A stretch of DNA of 64,000 nt from a virus: positions 1-64,000 of the IMG/VR virus record IMGVR_UViG_3300025133_000049. The stretch is one strand, 5' to 3'. The first letter of the stretch is position 1, and each line of letters begins with the position of its first letter. Of the stretch, positions 38,635 to 48,426 are shown in pieces. A program made the translations under genes and the position numbers. The notes beneath the pieces are model-generated. The model searched no databases. It worked only from the letters and a program-made list of their open reading frames with translations, and was not told the origin of the DNA.

Positions 38635-39244
38635 CTATGATAAAAAGCTAAATTTTTGGGAGGAATTTCCTGACTATAAAGTTCACCGACAATTCGGCGA
38701 CTTCTGGAGGAACAATAAAAAGGCAGGCCAATTACAAAATAGTTCACTATTTATGTGGGCTTTGTCTTTGTGCTATGATAGGAAGAGTGTATTTTTTGCT
38801 CAACCGGAATTAGATAAATGGGAAGTTGTAGGAGAAGACCTCTTTCAGGATTCAAAATTTCTTCGTAAATTAGCCGAGGATCCAGAAAGTGCTGAACTGG
38901 TATTTGTACCAGGCGGGCACATAAGGGATCTAGTGTTAGCTTTCGAGGAAACAATTGATACTCCTCTTGGGATTTCGTTACGTAATATGGAGAGGAAGTT
39001 TGCAGAAAGAACTAAGTTCATGATGGAAACAGATTATTCCATGGACTATTATGAAACTTCTGAGCAAGGTCGTAAGTTCTTGGTTAAAGGGACAGCGGAT
39101 CAATTGGACAAGATGTTTGTTAACACAGATAAAATAGATAATTTATTAACTAAAGCTCTAGACGCATTACGCGCGGCTGAAGGATCTGGTACTGCTAAAG
39201 GTGGCGCTCAAGAAAGTTTAGCAGACGGAGACGCTGATTTCTAA
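38606..39244 (+). CDS. hypothetical protein upstream of terminase large subunit, 212 aa
   Basis: The stop overlaps the terminase start as TAATG, so it is translationally coupled. Aromatic/basic N-terminal region (SYDKKLNFWEEFPDYKVHRQF; FWRNNKKAGQLQNSSLFMWAL), acidic C-terminal region ending DADF. Genes of this length, with this FWEEFPDYK-like opening, sit immediately before the terminase in some crAss-like and T4-like phages; I cannot name the family. It is a candidate small terminase or terminase accessory. Confidence 0.72.
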   Translation: MSIQRHPVDSYDKKLNFWEEFPDYKVHRQFGDFWRNNKKAGQLQNSSLFMWALSLCYDRKSVFFAQPELDKWEVVGEDLFQDSKFLRKLAEDPESAELVFVPGGHIRDLVLAFEETIDTPLGISLRNMERKFAERTKFMMETDYSMDYYETSEQGRKFLVKGTADQLDKMFVNTDKIDNLLTKALDALRAAEGSGTAKGGAQESLADGDADF

Positions 39245-41550
39245 TGGCTACACCTATCCACGATGACATGTGGATCTTGTATAAAAACAAGATACCAACA
39301 CACCTAGTAAAACTAGCTACGAAGATACCTGTGATGAACCCGCTAGGTATCAAGTATAAGCGTTGGTGGAAAAGAGAAAAACGGAAATGTATTGAGGGTT
39401 TGTGGGTTAATCATGACGGAGTTCACAAACACGTCTCTGGCCCTCTTTACTATTTCGTTAATTTTCATCATATACTTCTAACAGAAAAAGGATCGCGTAC
39501 CATGTCAAAGAGACAAGGGTTACCGATGCTCAGAGATTTAGAATGGATCAAATCCTTTGTATATGAGGAAGCCAGAGGGTTCTCGGGGTTTGAGAATGAT
39601 GATAAATATTCTTGTCATAGAATACTGGGTGAGGTAGATCCAAATAAAAATCCTGAAGAGTTCGAAAGTTTACTCATGGAATATGGGGCACCTAAACTGG
39701 TTAAAACATCTATCACTAGGGCAGACGGGACCTTCAAAAAATATAAACCTGCTCGGGAGTATCTGTATGAATACCAATCGGAAGACTTAGGTAAACCTAT
39801 GTATTTCAATATGATGTCAAATGTAGCTGATATGGAATCCAGGGGTGGAGGTAAATCCTATTGGGGTTCTGCTATGTTAGACCATAACTTCTTATTTGAT
39901 GGAGCCAACAACTACGAGGATTACCTCGAGTACAAAGCAGCAAAAGTTCCACTATCTTCGGAATCTTTAGTTGGTGCAATTGATACAAAATATTCTAATG
40001 ATGTTATAGCCAAAATGAAGCTAGCCTTGGAGAACTTACCAGGTAAAGTGACTATTGGTAAAACAACATATCCTTCCCCTTTCCATAGAGAATATCATGG
40101 TGATTGGAAATCCGGTGGTACTATTATAGCTGGTTACGATAAAAAGATAGGAGGTACTTGGATTAAAGTAGGTACTAAATCTAAAATACAACATAGATCT
40201 TTCAATAGTAATCATACGGCGGCCAATGGTACCAGACCTTCTTTTTCACTTATTGATGAGGTTGGTTTTATGAATAATCTTATTGCAGTTCTAGGACAAA
40301 TGAAAGAAGCTGCAGCCGACGGTACCGTAAAATCCGGGTGTATCTGGATGACAGGTACCGGTGGGGATATGATAGGTGGTGCTACAGAACAGGTAAAAGA
40401 TGTTTTTTATTCTCCGGAATCTTATGATTGCTTAGCATTTGATGATGAATTTGAGGGATATAAAAACAAAATAGGATTCTTTGTACCAACCTGGATGACA
40501 TTAAATCAGTTTAAAGATGATCTAGGAAATACTGATTGGAGAAAATCTACAGCTTATATTGAAAAGAAAAGAGCTATATTGAAGAAAAATGCTAAGAAGA
40601 AAGATGTATATGAAAATGAAATAGTACAGAGACCTACCACGCATAGTGAGGTATTCTTGTTAGCAAATAACAGTATCCTACCTACAGTGGATCTGAAAGA
40701 ACACATGGATCACTTACTTACTATGCAAGATGAACCTGAGATAAAAGGTATGCATGGTTGGATGGTGCTGGATGCAGATGGATCCCCTAAATTTAAGTTT
40801 GATTCTACTACATATAAACCTACAGATTATCCGGTTAAAGCCTCCGATGAAAATACAGGAGCTGTAGTTATTTGGGAGCATCCGGAAGAAGGTAGTCAAT
40901 ATGGGTGGTATGTAGGAGGTAATGACCCGTATGATTTTGATATAGCTCCAAACTCGGTATCATTAGGATCTACATTTATAATAAAAAGAGGTACACCCCT
41001 TAACGGTGGGGCCGATAGAATAGTAGCCGAGTATACAGGAAGACCTCAACTAGCTTCAGATTTCTATGAACAAACCAGAAGACTAGCAGCTTACTTTGGT
41101 AATGCTCCTATATTATATGAAAATGAAAAACAACAAATAAAAGAACACTTCAAAAAGATGCATTCACTTGCATTACTTGCCTATACTCCAGGAGTTCTCA
41201 AAGCAAATGAGACATCTAAGACAGCTGCGACGAGGGTTTACGGTCAACATATGAGTACACAAATAAAAGATGAGTGTGAAATTTATTTGAGAGAATGGCT
41301 TTTATCTCCAATTGGTGACGGAAAATTGCAATTACATACAATAAAATCCATACCTTTGCTAAAAGAACTGATTTCTTACAACGTTGAGGGTAACTTTGAT
41401 AGAGTTATCGCTCTGATGTTGGGTATCATTCAATTAATACAGATGAGGTCAGTAGTAGCAGAAAAGAAAGAAGAGGTTGTTAAACAGGATCCCTTTTTTA
41501 CAAGAAAACTTTTTGCAGGTAATATGCGAAATAATAATTCAATATTTTAA
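39244..41550 (+). CDS. terL: terminase large subunit, 768 aa
   Basis: Walker A-like ESRGGGKSYW at ~199-208, Walker B FSLIDEVGF at ~334-342 with catalytic Glu, and coupling motif MTGTGG at ~373. The C-terminal part includes a nuclease-domain start VGGNDPYDFD at ~558-567 (first acidic residue of the RNase H-like fold). The enlarged N-terminal ~190 residues and length near 770 are typical of crAss-like terminases. The enzyme cuts and pumps DNA into the prohead. It is coupled to the upstream gene and followed 3 bp later by the portal. Confidence 0.92.
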   Translation: MATPIHDDMWILYKNKIPTHLVKLATKIPVMNPLGIKYKRWWKREKRKCIEGLWVNHDGVHKHVSGPLYYFVNFHHILLTEKGSRTMSKRQGLPMLRDLEWIKSFVYEEARGFSGFENDDKYSCHRILGEVDPNKNPEEFESLLMEYGAPKLVKTSITRADGTFKKYKPAREYLYEYQSEDLGKPMYFNMMSNVADMESRGGGKSYWGSAMLDHNFLFDGANNYEDYLEYKAAKVPLSSESLVGAIDTKYSNDVIAKMKLALENLPGKVTIGKTTYPSPFHREYHGDWKSGGTIIAGYDKKIGGTWIKVGTKSKIQHRSFNSNHTAANGTRPSFSLIDEVGFMNNLIAVLGQMKEAAADGTVKSGCIWMTGTGGDMIGGATEQVKDVFYSPESYDCLAFDDEFEGYKNKIGFFVPTWMTLNQFKDDLGNTDWRKSTAYIEKKRAILKKNAKKKDVYENEIVQRPTTHSEVFLLANNSILPTVDLKEHMDHLLTMQDEPEIKGMHGWMVLDADGSPKFKFDSTTYKPTDYPVKASDENTGAVVIWEHPEEGSQYGWYVGGNDPYDFDIAPNSVSLGSTFIIKRGTPLNGGADRIVAEYTGRPQLASDFYEQTRRLAAYFGNAPILYENEKQQIKEHFKKMHSLALLAYTPGVLKANETSKTAATRVYGQHMSTQIKDECEIYLREWLLSPIGDGKLQLHTIKSIPLLKELISYNVEGNFDRVIALMLGIIQLIQMRSVVAEKKEEVVKQDPFFTRKLFAGNMRNNNSIF

Positions 41551-41553
41551 ACG

Positions 41554-44046
41554 ATGGCTTACGACGTATCAATCAATTCAGGAAGTTTAGGCTCTGGCGA
41601 ACACAAGAGTAATTCAATGCCTCCCCAACGTATTCATTCTACGAAGAAAACTCCTAAATGGGGTATTAGGTGTTTAATGGCTATAAAAGGGATGTCTAAT
41701 TCGGTAGATACCCAAGGAAGAAGTTCTAGGGAAAACAAAGAAGAAAATTATGATTTAGTTAATTCAATATTTCAGGAGTCCGATTTTGATTATGTGCTAA
41801 ACCCTATGGGAATTGATATAGGGAAGTATGGAGGGACACCTACTAAAATGCAGAACTATAATATTATACGTTCAAGATTAGAAACCTTAAGAGGTGAAGA
41901 GATGAATTCTCCACTAAACTTCTTTGTATACGCAGCTACGGGAGATGCTGTATCAGCCAAAAAACAAAAGAGAAATGAGATGGTTAAGGAGCTTATGAAA
42001 GCTTCTATTAAAGTTACATTAAATTTAGATGAGCAAGCTACAGCTTTAGAACAACAAATGGCAGAACTTCAACAGGTTATGTCAACTTTAAAAGATCAGC
42101 AACAATACCAGGAGATGCAACAACAAATGCAACAACTCCAACAACAACGTAACTCTATGCCTGATATCCAGGCTGAGATGAAGAAATTCAATTCAAGTTA
42201 TGTTGATCCAACTGAACAAACAAACAATAAAATATTAAAGTATCTCAAACGTAATGATCAATTAGCATTGAAATTTAACCAAGGTTGGTTTCACGCTCTT
42301 GTGAGTTCTGAGGAAATTTATTATACTGGGATTTCCCAAGGGCACCCAACAGTAAGAGTAGTTAATCCTTTGCAGATAGATTATGATAAAGGCGCTAATA
42401 CAACTTTCATTCATGAAGGTAATTGGGTCAAAGAAGAATATTGGTTACCAATTGGTGAATGTATTCAGGAGTATGGAGATGTATTAACAGATGCTCAAGT
42501 AAAGAAAATTGATGAAGGTCACGCGGGAAACACGTATATGATGGGAGGTATGGAGCAAGGTTTTGCCTATTCCAATGATGGAGGACAAAGAAGAAGTTCT
42601 AGACATAATGGAGTTTCTACTCACGCATACATTATGAAAGGATGTTGGAGATCATTTCAGAAAATAGGAACACTCACGTATCCTGACCCAAGAACAGGGA
42701 AGATGGAAACTGTAGAGGTTGATGATACTTTCAAAATGACAGATGAACTTAAAGCTTCCGGGGCACAGATATCTTGGAGTTGGGTTACTGAAATTTGGGA
42801 GGGTACTCAAATAGGTTCTGACATCTTTGTAAATATTAGAAGAAAATCTAACCAAACAGGGAATCTTCCTTATGTTGGTTATGTATATAATAATGTTAAC
42901 TCGATCTCTACCTCAATGGTAGATTTAGTTAAAGCGCACCAGTACACGTATATCATTACTTGGTGGAGATTAGAACAAGAACTTGCCAAAGCTAAAGGTA
43001 AGAAGTTCGTAATGGATATGGCTCAGTTACCTAAATCTCAAGGATGGGATGTAGATACTTGGATGTATTATTTCGAAAATGTAGGGGTTGCTTGGATCAA
43101 CTCAAAGGAAGAAGGTCGCCAAGGAGATCCTAGTTCTGTATCTCAATTCAACCAATTTACAAATATTGATATGTCACTTAGTCAAGTGGTAGGTCAATAT
43201 ATGGAAGTTCTCAACAAGATCGAAGCATTAGTTGAGGATATCATGGGGGTATCCCCACAGAGGATGGGGGATATCAAAGCTAGTGAAACAGCTACAGGAG
43301 CCCAAACATCAATCGCAAGATCTACTAACGTAACTAAACCATGGTACTATTTCCATGATTTAGTTAAGGAAGCAGTTCTTGGAGAGCTTCTAGAACTAGC
43401 CAAGTTGGCCTATATTGATGGTAGAGAACTTGAATTAGTTCTGGATGAAATGGAAGTGGAAACATTGAAGATCAATGGAGATAAGCTTAATGCTTCTCAA
43501 ATGGCTTGCTTTGTAACTAACTCCTTTGAGGATCGAGTTAAAAAAGAAAAAGTTGATGCATTACTTACCATGGCTGTACAGCAAGGTAAAGCAAGTCTTG
43601 TAGATGTTGCAAATGTAATTAACAATGATTCTATGAGTTATACTATTTCTGCCCTTGATGCTGCTGAGAAATCTAATGCTGAAAGAGAGCAAGCTGCCTC
43701 TAAAGCTCAACAAGAAGACAATGCTGCTCAGAGAGAGGAGCTCAGAAAAGAAAAAGAACTTGATAGATCACTTACTAAAGAGATGAATGATGATAATATA
43801 GAGAAAGATATTCTTCTTAAGAAAATGGATATTGGAGCTGCCCCTGGACCACAGGGGGATTCTCCTATCGATTCAATGAGAGCTGTATCTGAAGTATCTG
43901 ATAAAGAAGAAAGGTTAGCTTTAGATAAGGAAAAAGAAGAAAATAGAGCTGCTGAAAAGAACAGAGAGCTAGATATTAAGGAGAAAGAAACAAAAATTAA
44001 ACAACAAGTTGCAAATAAACCTACACCTAAACCTGCGGGTAAATAG
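41554..44046 (+). CDS. portal protein, 830 aa
   Basis: Long portal with a Gln-rich coiled insert at ~165-205 (runs of QQ/QM), a central DYDKGA, GSDIFVNIRR region, and the signature segment VSPQRMGDIKASETATGAQ followed by SIARSTNV near ~567-600, which I recognise from crAss-like portals. The C-terminal ~180 residues are highly charged helix (KAQQEDNAAQREELRKEKE-like). Position directly after the terminase and before the scaffold is standard. It forms the dodecameric vertex ring through which DNA passes. Confidence 0.85.
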   Translation: MAYDVSINSGSLGSGEHKSNSMPPQRIHSTKKTPKWGIRCLMAIKGMSNSVDTQGRSSRENKEENYDLVNSIFQESDFDYVLNPMGIDIGKYGGTPTKMQNYNIIRSRLETLRGEEMNSPLNFFVYAATGDAVSAKKQKRNEMVKELMKASIKVTLNLDEQATALEQQMAELQQVMSTLKDQQQYQEMQQQMQQLQQQRNSMPDIQAEMKKFNSSYVDPTEQTNNKILKYLKRNDQLALKFNQGWFHALVSSEEIYYTGISQGHPTVRVVNPLQIDYDKGANTTFIHEGNWVKEEYWLPIGECIQEYGDVLTDAQVKKIDEGHAGNTYMMGGMEQGFAYSNDGGQRRSSRHNGVSTHAYIMKGCWRSFQKIGTLTYPDPRTGKMETVEVDDTFKMTDELKASGAQISWSWVTEIWEGTQIGSDIFVNIRRKSNQTGNLPYVGYVYNNVNSISTSMVDLVKAHQYTYIITWWRLEQELAKAKGKKFVMDMAQLPKSQGWDVDTWMYYFENVGVAWINSKEEGRQGDPSSVSQFNQFTNIDMSLSQVVGQYMEVLNKIEALVEDIMGVSPQRMGDIKASETATGAQTSIARSTNVTKPWYYFHDLVKEAVLGELLELAKLAYIDGRELELVLDEMEVETLKINGDKLNASQMACFVTNSFEDRVKKEKVDALLTMAVQQGKASLVDVANVINNDSMSYTISALDAAEKSNAEREQAASKAQQEDNAAQREELRKEKELDRSLTKEMNDDNIEKDILLKKMDIGAAPGPQGDSPIDSMRAVSEVSDKEERLALDKEKEENRAAEKNRELDIKEKETKIKQQVANKPTPKPAGK

Positions 44047-44094
44047 TTATGAATCAAGACATTATATTTATTTAAATATTTTTCATAATAATTT

Positions 44095-44126
44095 TTGTTA
44101 TGAGTCATAATTTTGTAGTATATTTG
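44095..44126 (+). promoter_or_regulatory. capsid operon promoter
   Basis: TTG at 44095-44097, 21-bp spacer, TATATTTG at 44119-44126 (exact TAnnTTTG), followed by a leader with AACAACAAAAG identical to the one after the promoter at 37100. It sits in the gap between the portal and scaffold genes, giving extra transcription of scaffold and capsid. Confidence 0.72.
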
Positions 44127-44150
44127 TAGCAACAACAAAAGTATATAGAC

Positions 44151-45302
44151 ATGAGTGAATTTGCCAGTAAAATGTGGGGAGACATTAGTTTTGGAAAGAA
44201 ATCCGATCCTATAAATCCTCCAGAAGAAAAGAAAGAAGAACCTAAACAGGACGAAGATGATCCAAAGCCTATTGATAAAGTTGATGATAAGGCTCCGGAT
44301 TCAGAAGAAGACGATCCTAAAGGTAATTCTAAAGAAGAGGATGATCCAGTTGAAGATCCAAAAGTTGACACCACTGAGAAGAAGGGTGATGACGAGGAAG
44401 ATTCTAAAGGAGATGAAGAAGACGAATACAAGTTTACACAAGACGATGTGGATAAGGCGTTTACCATGTTGGATGACGAAGGGGTGTTAGATATCCCTGA
44501 AGACGCAGAGTTTGATGAAGGAGCCAAAGGGTTAGCAGATGCTATAGCCACAACGGTTCAAAACAAACTAAGGAAGGAAATAGAAAAAATTCCTCCTGTT
44601 GTACAAGAGCTTTATGCTCATGTAATGAGTGGGGAGGATGCAAGTTCTTTTAAAATAACGACCAATGCAACCAGTTGGAAAGATGCTACTCTTGAAACAG
44701 AAGCACAACAACAAGGAGCACTCATGGCCCATTTGAGACTGCAAGGATACAGTGCTGAAGAAGCTCAAGATGAAGTAGATGAAGTTACTTCAGCTGGTAG
44801 GTTAGAAGCCAAAGCTAGAAGAAGTATTGGAGTTCTTGTAAAAACAGAGAAAGCTCAAGAAGAAGCTGCAGCCAGAGATAAAGCTAAGGCTGATAAAGAG
44901 GCTAATGATAGAGCTAAAGCGGAAAGAGCAGAAATGGAAAAACTAATCGATGATTCTAGTGAAATCGCCGGTTTTGTTTTAGATGATAAAAGAAAGAAAG
45001 CTTTCAAGAACTATATCTATAAAGTAGATCCTAGAACCGGGAAGACTCAAATGCAGAAAAATCTATCTAATGCAGATAGAATCAATAGGATTGCCTTTAT
45101 GGATTTCCTTGATTTCAACAAGGAGGATTTCACAAAAGCAGTTACTAGTGAAGTTTCTAAAAAGAATAAAAAGAAAATGTCCAGATATACTAGCAAAAGT
45201 GTTAAAGGAGCTAATGCTTCTCAAAGTGTAAAAACTAAATCAGATGCTAGAAAAGGACCAATTAAGTTCCACTCTATTTTTGGAGCAGGAGACGATGAAT
45301 AA
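44151..45302 (+). CDS. putative scaffolding protein, 383 aa
   Basis: N-terminal ~110 residues are extremely acidic, with Asp/Glu-Lys-Pro repeats and no hydrophobic core; the middle is helical and Ala/Gln/Glu-rich (EEAQDEVDEVTS; AQEEAAARDKAKADKEANDR), and the C-terminal ~60 residues are basic (KKNKKKMSRYTSKS). An acidic disordered, coiled-coil, basic-tailed protein between portal and major capsid genes is the usual scaffolding design; the basic C-terminus typically binds the capsid shell. No protease domain is visible. Driven by the promoter at 44095-44126. Confidence 0.72.
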   Translation: MSEFASKMWGDISFGKKSDPINPPEEKKEEPKQDEDDPKPIDKVDDKAPDSEEDDPKGNSKEEDDPVEDPKVDTTEKKGDDEEDSKGDEEDEYKFTQDDVDKAFTMLDDEGVLDIPEDAEFDEGAKGLADAIATTVQNKLRKEIEKIPPVVQELYAHVMSGEDASSFKITTNATSWKDATLETEAQQQGALMAHLRLQGYSAEEAQDEVDEVTSAGRLEAKARRSIGVLVKTEKAQEEAAARDKAKADKEANDRAKAERAEMEKLIDDSSEIAGFVLDDKRKKAFKNYIYKVDPRTGKTQMQKNLSNADRINRIAFMDFLDFNKEDFTKAVTSEVSKKNKKKMSRYTSKSVKGANASQSVKTKSDARKGPIKFHSIFGAGDDE

Positions 45303-45329
45303 GATAATCATTAAATTAAATTAAATATT

Positions 45330-46781
45330 ATGTTTCAAACAGATGTATCACCATTACAGTTGCACAAATTACGTGCACTTCCTGCGGGTATGACTGAATC
45401 AGATCACCTTTCCCAGGCCTACCTAACCGAGCCTGAAAAGATGGATTCTGTTTTAGCGTATGCCTTTGGGACACAAAACGAAACTGTTCTGTCAATGTTG
45501 ACAGGCGGTATCGGTAACACTAGATTCGTAAGCAACCGAGAATATACTTGGGATCTTCACGGACAAACTGAAAGAGCTATTGTTGTTTCAGGTGCTTTGG
45601 CTAACCCAGCAAGTGCTGGTTTGAATGGCCAACCTTTCCGTTTTAAAATGGAAGAAGGTATTTTCCAGATTTCAGATAACTTAGTTTCTGATGACGGTAC
45701 TCAATGTAGAGTTTCTAATATGGTTTCTAACGGTATTGACTATATCTACACTGCAGTTCTTACAGATCCAGATCCTAAAAAATTCATCGCAGCTAGTCAA
45801 TTAGCAGCCGGTGCACGTTTCTCTAAAGATTTCTCTACTGTTGAGGAGTTCTCTGACAAAGGTGGTGGAACTGATTTCGTTGCTCCTATGACTTTGAAAA
45901 ATCAATTAACTACTTTACGTAAGCATTATGCAGTATCAAGATCTGCAGCTACTGACGTTATGGTTATTGAGCTTTTCTCTGAAGACGGGCAATCTACAAA
46001 ACTTTGGACTAAATTGGCTGAGTGGACTGCACTTGCACAATGGTACAAAGAAATTGACAGATCATTTATCTATACAATCTATAATAAAGATTCTAAAGGT
46101 GAAGTGAGATTACAAGGTAAAAACAAGCGCCCTGTTTATCATGGTGCTGGTATCAGACAACAAATTTCTCCTGCTAATAAGTTATACTTAGCTGAATACA
46201 CTTATGATGTATTGGATGAATACTTGTTAGATTTATCATATAATGCAGACCGTTGGGGTGGAGATTACAATTTTGTAGCCCTTACAGGTAAGATGGGTAT
46301 CAGAGAGTTTAATAAGGCTGTCCTTAAGAAACAAAGTGATATGGGAATTACTGTTACAAATTCAGGTACTTTTATTACCGGTTCAGGTAGTAACTTGACT
46401 TTAACAGGACATTTCAAAAAAGTAGAATTCCTTAATGGTATTTCTCTTACAGTAAAAGAATTTTCTCCTTATGATGATAAGGTGAGAAATAGAACTTTAC
46501 ATCCAGTATCTAAGAAACCTCTTGAGTCATACAGAATGACTATTTTGAATTTCGGTACTGTTAAAGGTAAAGCTAATATTAGAAAGGTAGCGAAGAAAAA
46601 CTCTGAAAACGCCATGTGGTATGTTGCAGGTTCTACTACTCCTTTCGGTGAAGTTGCAAACTCATTGAACGTTTTACGTTCTAATGGTGTTGATGGATAT
46701 GAAGTACATATGCTTGCAGAAGTTGGTATTCAAATCCAAGATCCTACTTCTTGTGGTGAAATCATCATGAGATTAAACTAA
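45330..46781 (+). CDS. major capsid protein (HK97-like), 483 aa
   Basis: Size, position after a scaffold gene, and features such as an N-terminal helix region (LRALPAGMTESDHLSQAYL), an EYTWDLHGQ loop and YNADRWGGDYNFVAL, a strand-rich C-terminal part and a conserved-looking MRLN end match crAss-like major capsid proteins, which adopt the HK97 fold. It is followed at once by a terminator and an extra hairpin, as usual for the most highly expressed structural gene. No cysteine-rich or protease processing site is obvious. Confidence 0.82.
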   Translation: MFQTDVSPLQLHKLRALPAGMTESDHLSQAYLTEPEKMDSVLAYAFGTQNETVLSMLTGGIGNTRFVSNREYTWDLHGQTERAIVVSGALANPASAGLNGQPFRFKMEEGIFQISDNLVSDDGTQCRVSNMVSNGIDYIYTAVLTDPDPKKFIAASQLAAGARFSKDFSTVEEFSDKGGGTDFVAPMTLKNQLTTLRKHYAVSRSAATDVMVIELFSEDGQSTKLWTKLAEWTALAQWYKEIDRSFIYTIYNKDSKGEVRLQGKNKRPVYHGAGIRQQISPANKLYLAEYTYDVLDEYLLDLSYNADRWGGDYNFVALTGKMGIREFNKAVLKKQSDMGITVTNSGTFITGSGSNLTLTGHFKKVEFLNGISLTVKEFSPYDDKVRNRTLHPVSKKPLESYRMTILNFGTVKGKANIRKVAKKNSENAMWYVAGSTTPFGEVANSLNVLRSNGVDGYEVHMLAEVGIQIQDPTSCGEIIMRLN

Positions 46782-46784
46782 TGT

Positions 46785-46850
46785 CCAAGGGGACACGTTT
46801 CCCTTGTCTTTTGGTTGTTGTTGTGGAGGTCCTTAATTGGGCCTTCACTT
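46785..46850 (+). terminator. post-capsid terminator and second hairpin
   Basis: Stem CAAGGGGA (46786-46793) with TTCCCTTG (46799-46806) contains one G-U pair in the + strand RNA, followed by TCTTTTGG. A second hairpin, AGGTCC (46827-46832) with GGGCCT (46839-46844), also with a U-G pair, follows. The gap of 111 bp to the next real start (46893) holds no gene. This would terminate most capsid transcripts and lower expression of downstream genes. Confidence 0.7.
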
Positions 46851-46892
46851 AACCAAAGGAAAAATTTAATTACAACCAAAAAACAATTAAAA

Positions 46893-47780
46893 ATGGAACA
46901 AACATTTAACACACCTATTCAATCTCTAAAAGATGTTGATAGGACTAAACCAGTACAGTTCAAGCAGATTTTTTCTGATGCTTTGATCAAGATGAAAAAG
47001 TATAATGAGGCTTACACTATGATAGGCCCCGGATTATCTAAATCTGGACTCCCAGCTACAGGATTAACTGAAGATAGACAGTATAGGGATGCTAAAGGTA
47101 AAATACAAAACATAATAGGTACTCGTAAGGAGATGGAAAGAGAACTAGATATGACCGAAGGTTCATTAAAACCTAAGTCTGTTTTCTGGTTAACTTTCAA
47201 TGTTAGAGTAGACTCTGATACACGTACCTTAGATTTACAAGATCCACAGGACTTGTTAATATATTTATTCTTGTATGCTCAATCAATAGTGGCAAACAGC
47301 CTTAAAGAGATAGAGACTAACTCCAAAGCTGAATATGTATTGTTCTCAGAAGAACAAGAAGCAGCAATTAAAGTTAAAGCAAGACGTTCATTGAAAGAAG
47401 CTTATAAAGTATCTATGGAATTAGATCTAGAAACTAAAATTAATATTCTATCTATTAAAGGATATAATGCAGATGCTACATCACCTGCTTCTATCGATAA
47501 TAAGTTAGATGAGATTGCAGAAGAGGATCCAGCAGCATTCCTAGAATTAGTTGAGGATAGTAACTTAGTCTATAAATCTTTAATCACAAAGGTTCTGGAT
47601 AAAGGAATCCTAACCATTAAAGATGGAGCTATACATCACGGAGAGGTGATCATAGGTATTGATGTTGAAGAGGCAGCAAAGTCTGTAGCTAATAACAAAA
47701 AGCTTGAAAAAATATTGAAAGCTAAACTTTCAGGTGATTTGGATTTATTAAAAGAATCCTTAGAGTCTGATTATAAATAA
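46893..47780 (+). CDS. hypothetical virion-associated protein, 295 aa
   Basis: ATG at 46893 is used; the upstream codons of the open frame fall in terminator hairpins. It follows the major capsid gene. The protein is mostly helical with strand regions (VFWLTFNVRVDSDTRTLDLQ), an acidic/Ala stretch at ~195-230 and a Lys-rich end. Position between capsid and ring-like genes suggests a head-completion or capsid auxiliary protein. I recognise no family; the N-terminal FNTPIQSLKDVD is distinctive. Confidence 0.75.
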   Translation: MEQTFNTPIQSLKDVDRTKPVQFKQIFSDALIKMKKYNEAYTMIGPGLSKSGLPATGLTEDRQYRDAKGKIQNIIGTRKEMERELDMTEGSLKPKSVFWLTFNVRVDSDTRTLDLQDPQDLLIYLFLYAQSIVANSLKEIETNSKAEYVLFSEEQEAAIKVKARRSLKEAYKVSMELDLETKINILSIKGYNADATSPASIDNKLDEIAEEDPAAFLELVEDSNLVYKSLITKVLDKGILTIKDGAIHHGEVIIGIDVEEAAKSVANNKKLEKILKAKLSGDLDLLKESLESDYK

Positions 47781-47785
47781 AAAGT

Positions 47786-48400
47786 ATGACAGGAGCTGAG
47801 TTTATTACATATATAAAAGCCAAGCTGAACAGGTTAGATACCTCAGCTTATGAGGATATTAGACCAGAGGAGGTTTTATTATTCGCGAACGAGGCACTTA
47901 AAACTTTAGTCCTTGAATTCGATAAGGGTAGATATTCCGCCCTTATCGATGAAAAGGTTATAGGAGGTTATCTAAATACTTTAATTGTAACAGAACCAGA
48001 AGCTGATATAACGAACAATGAATTTACTTATCCTTCAACTGTTCTCAAGTATAGAGATATAGATGCCTATGTTGTTGCAGGTGATGAAGAAGCTTGGAGA
48101 CCAGCTGACGACAAAAGCCGCACAAACAAAGCAGATAAGGAAGACAACCCAATGACAAAATCTTACCCTGATCGTCCTGATTATAGAATTGAGGATGGTA
48201 AGGTAAAGTTCGATGTAGATGATACCTTTAATGTAACTAAGTATGCAAGTACTTATCTTAAATTTCCAGATATAATACTATCTGAAAGTACATTAAGCTA
48301 TCCTTTTATGACGGAGTTAGAAAATAAAACAGTAACTTTGTTGCTAGAAAACTTAGACAGTAGGAGATTAGAAACCCAACCGACTGTATCTAAAATGTGA
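47786..48400 (+). CDS. putative ring/tail-adaptor protein, 204 aa
   Basis: Opens MTGAEFITYIKAKLNRLDTS and has an N-terminal helix bundle (EVLLFANEALKTLVLEFD), a beta segment and C-terminal helices (MTELENKTVTLLLENL). The start, with (E)FI.(Y)(I/L)...L, is like that of the 225-aa protein at 49428-50105 (MKAKEFIYNLRTNF), suggesting the two are related ring or adaptor proteins that stack below the portal in crAss-like tails. Function is inferred from order and this similarity. Confidence 0.65.
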   Translation: MTGAEFITYIKAKLNRLDTSAYEDIRPEEVLLFANEALKTLVLEFDKGRYSALIDEKVIGGYLNTLIVTEPEADITNNEFTYPSTVLKYRDIDAYVVAGDEEAWRPADDKSRTNKADKEDNPMTKSYPDRPDYRIEDGKVKFDVDDTFNVTKYASTYLKFPDIILSESTLSYPFMTELENKTVTLLLENLDSRRLETQPTVSKM

Positions 48401-48426
48401 TTTATTAATAATTAAAATTTAAAAAC

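Noticed and set aside
46815-46892. Upstream extension of gene 46893-47780
   Set aside because: The 26 extra codons lie in the post-capsid hairpin region; the ATG at 46893 has the A-rich leader usual in this genome.
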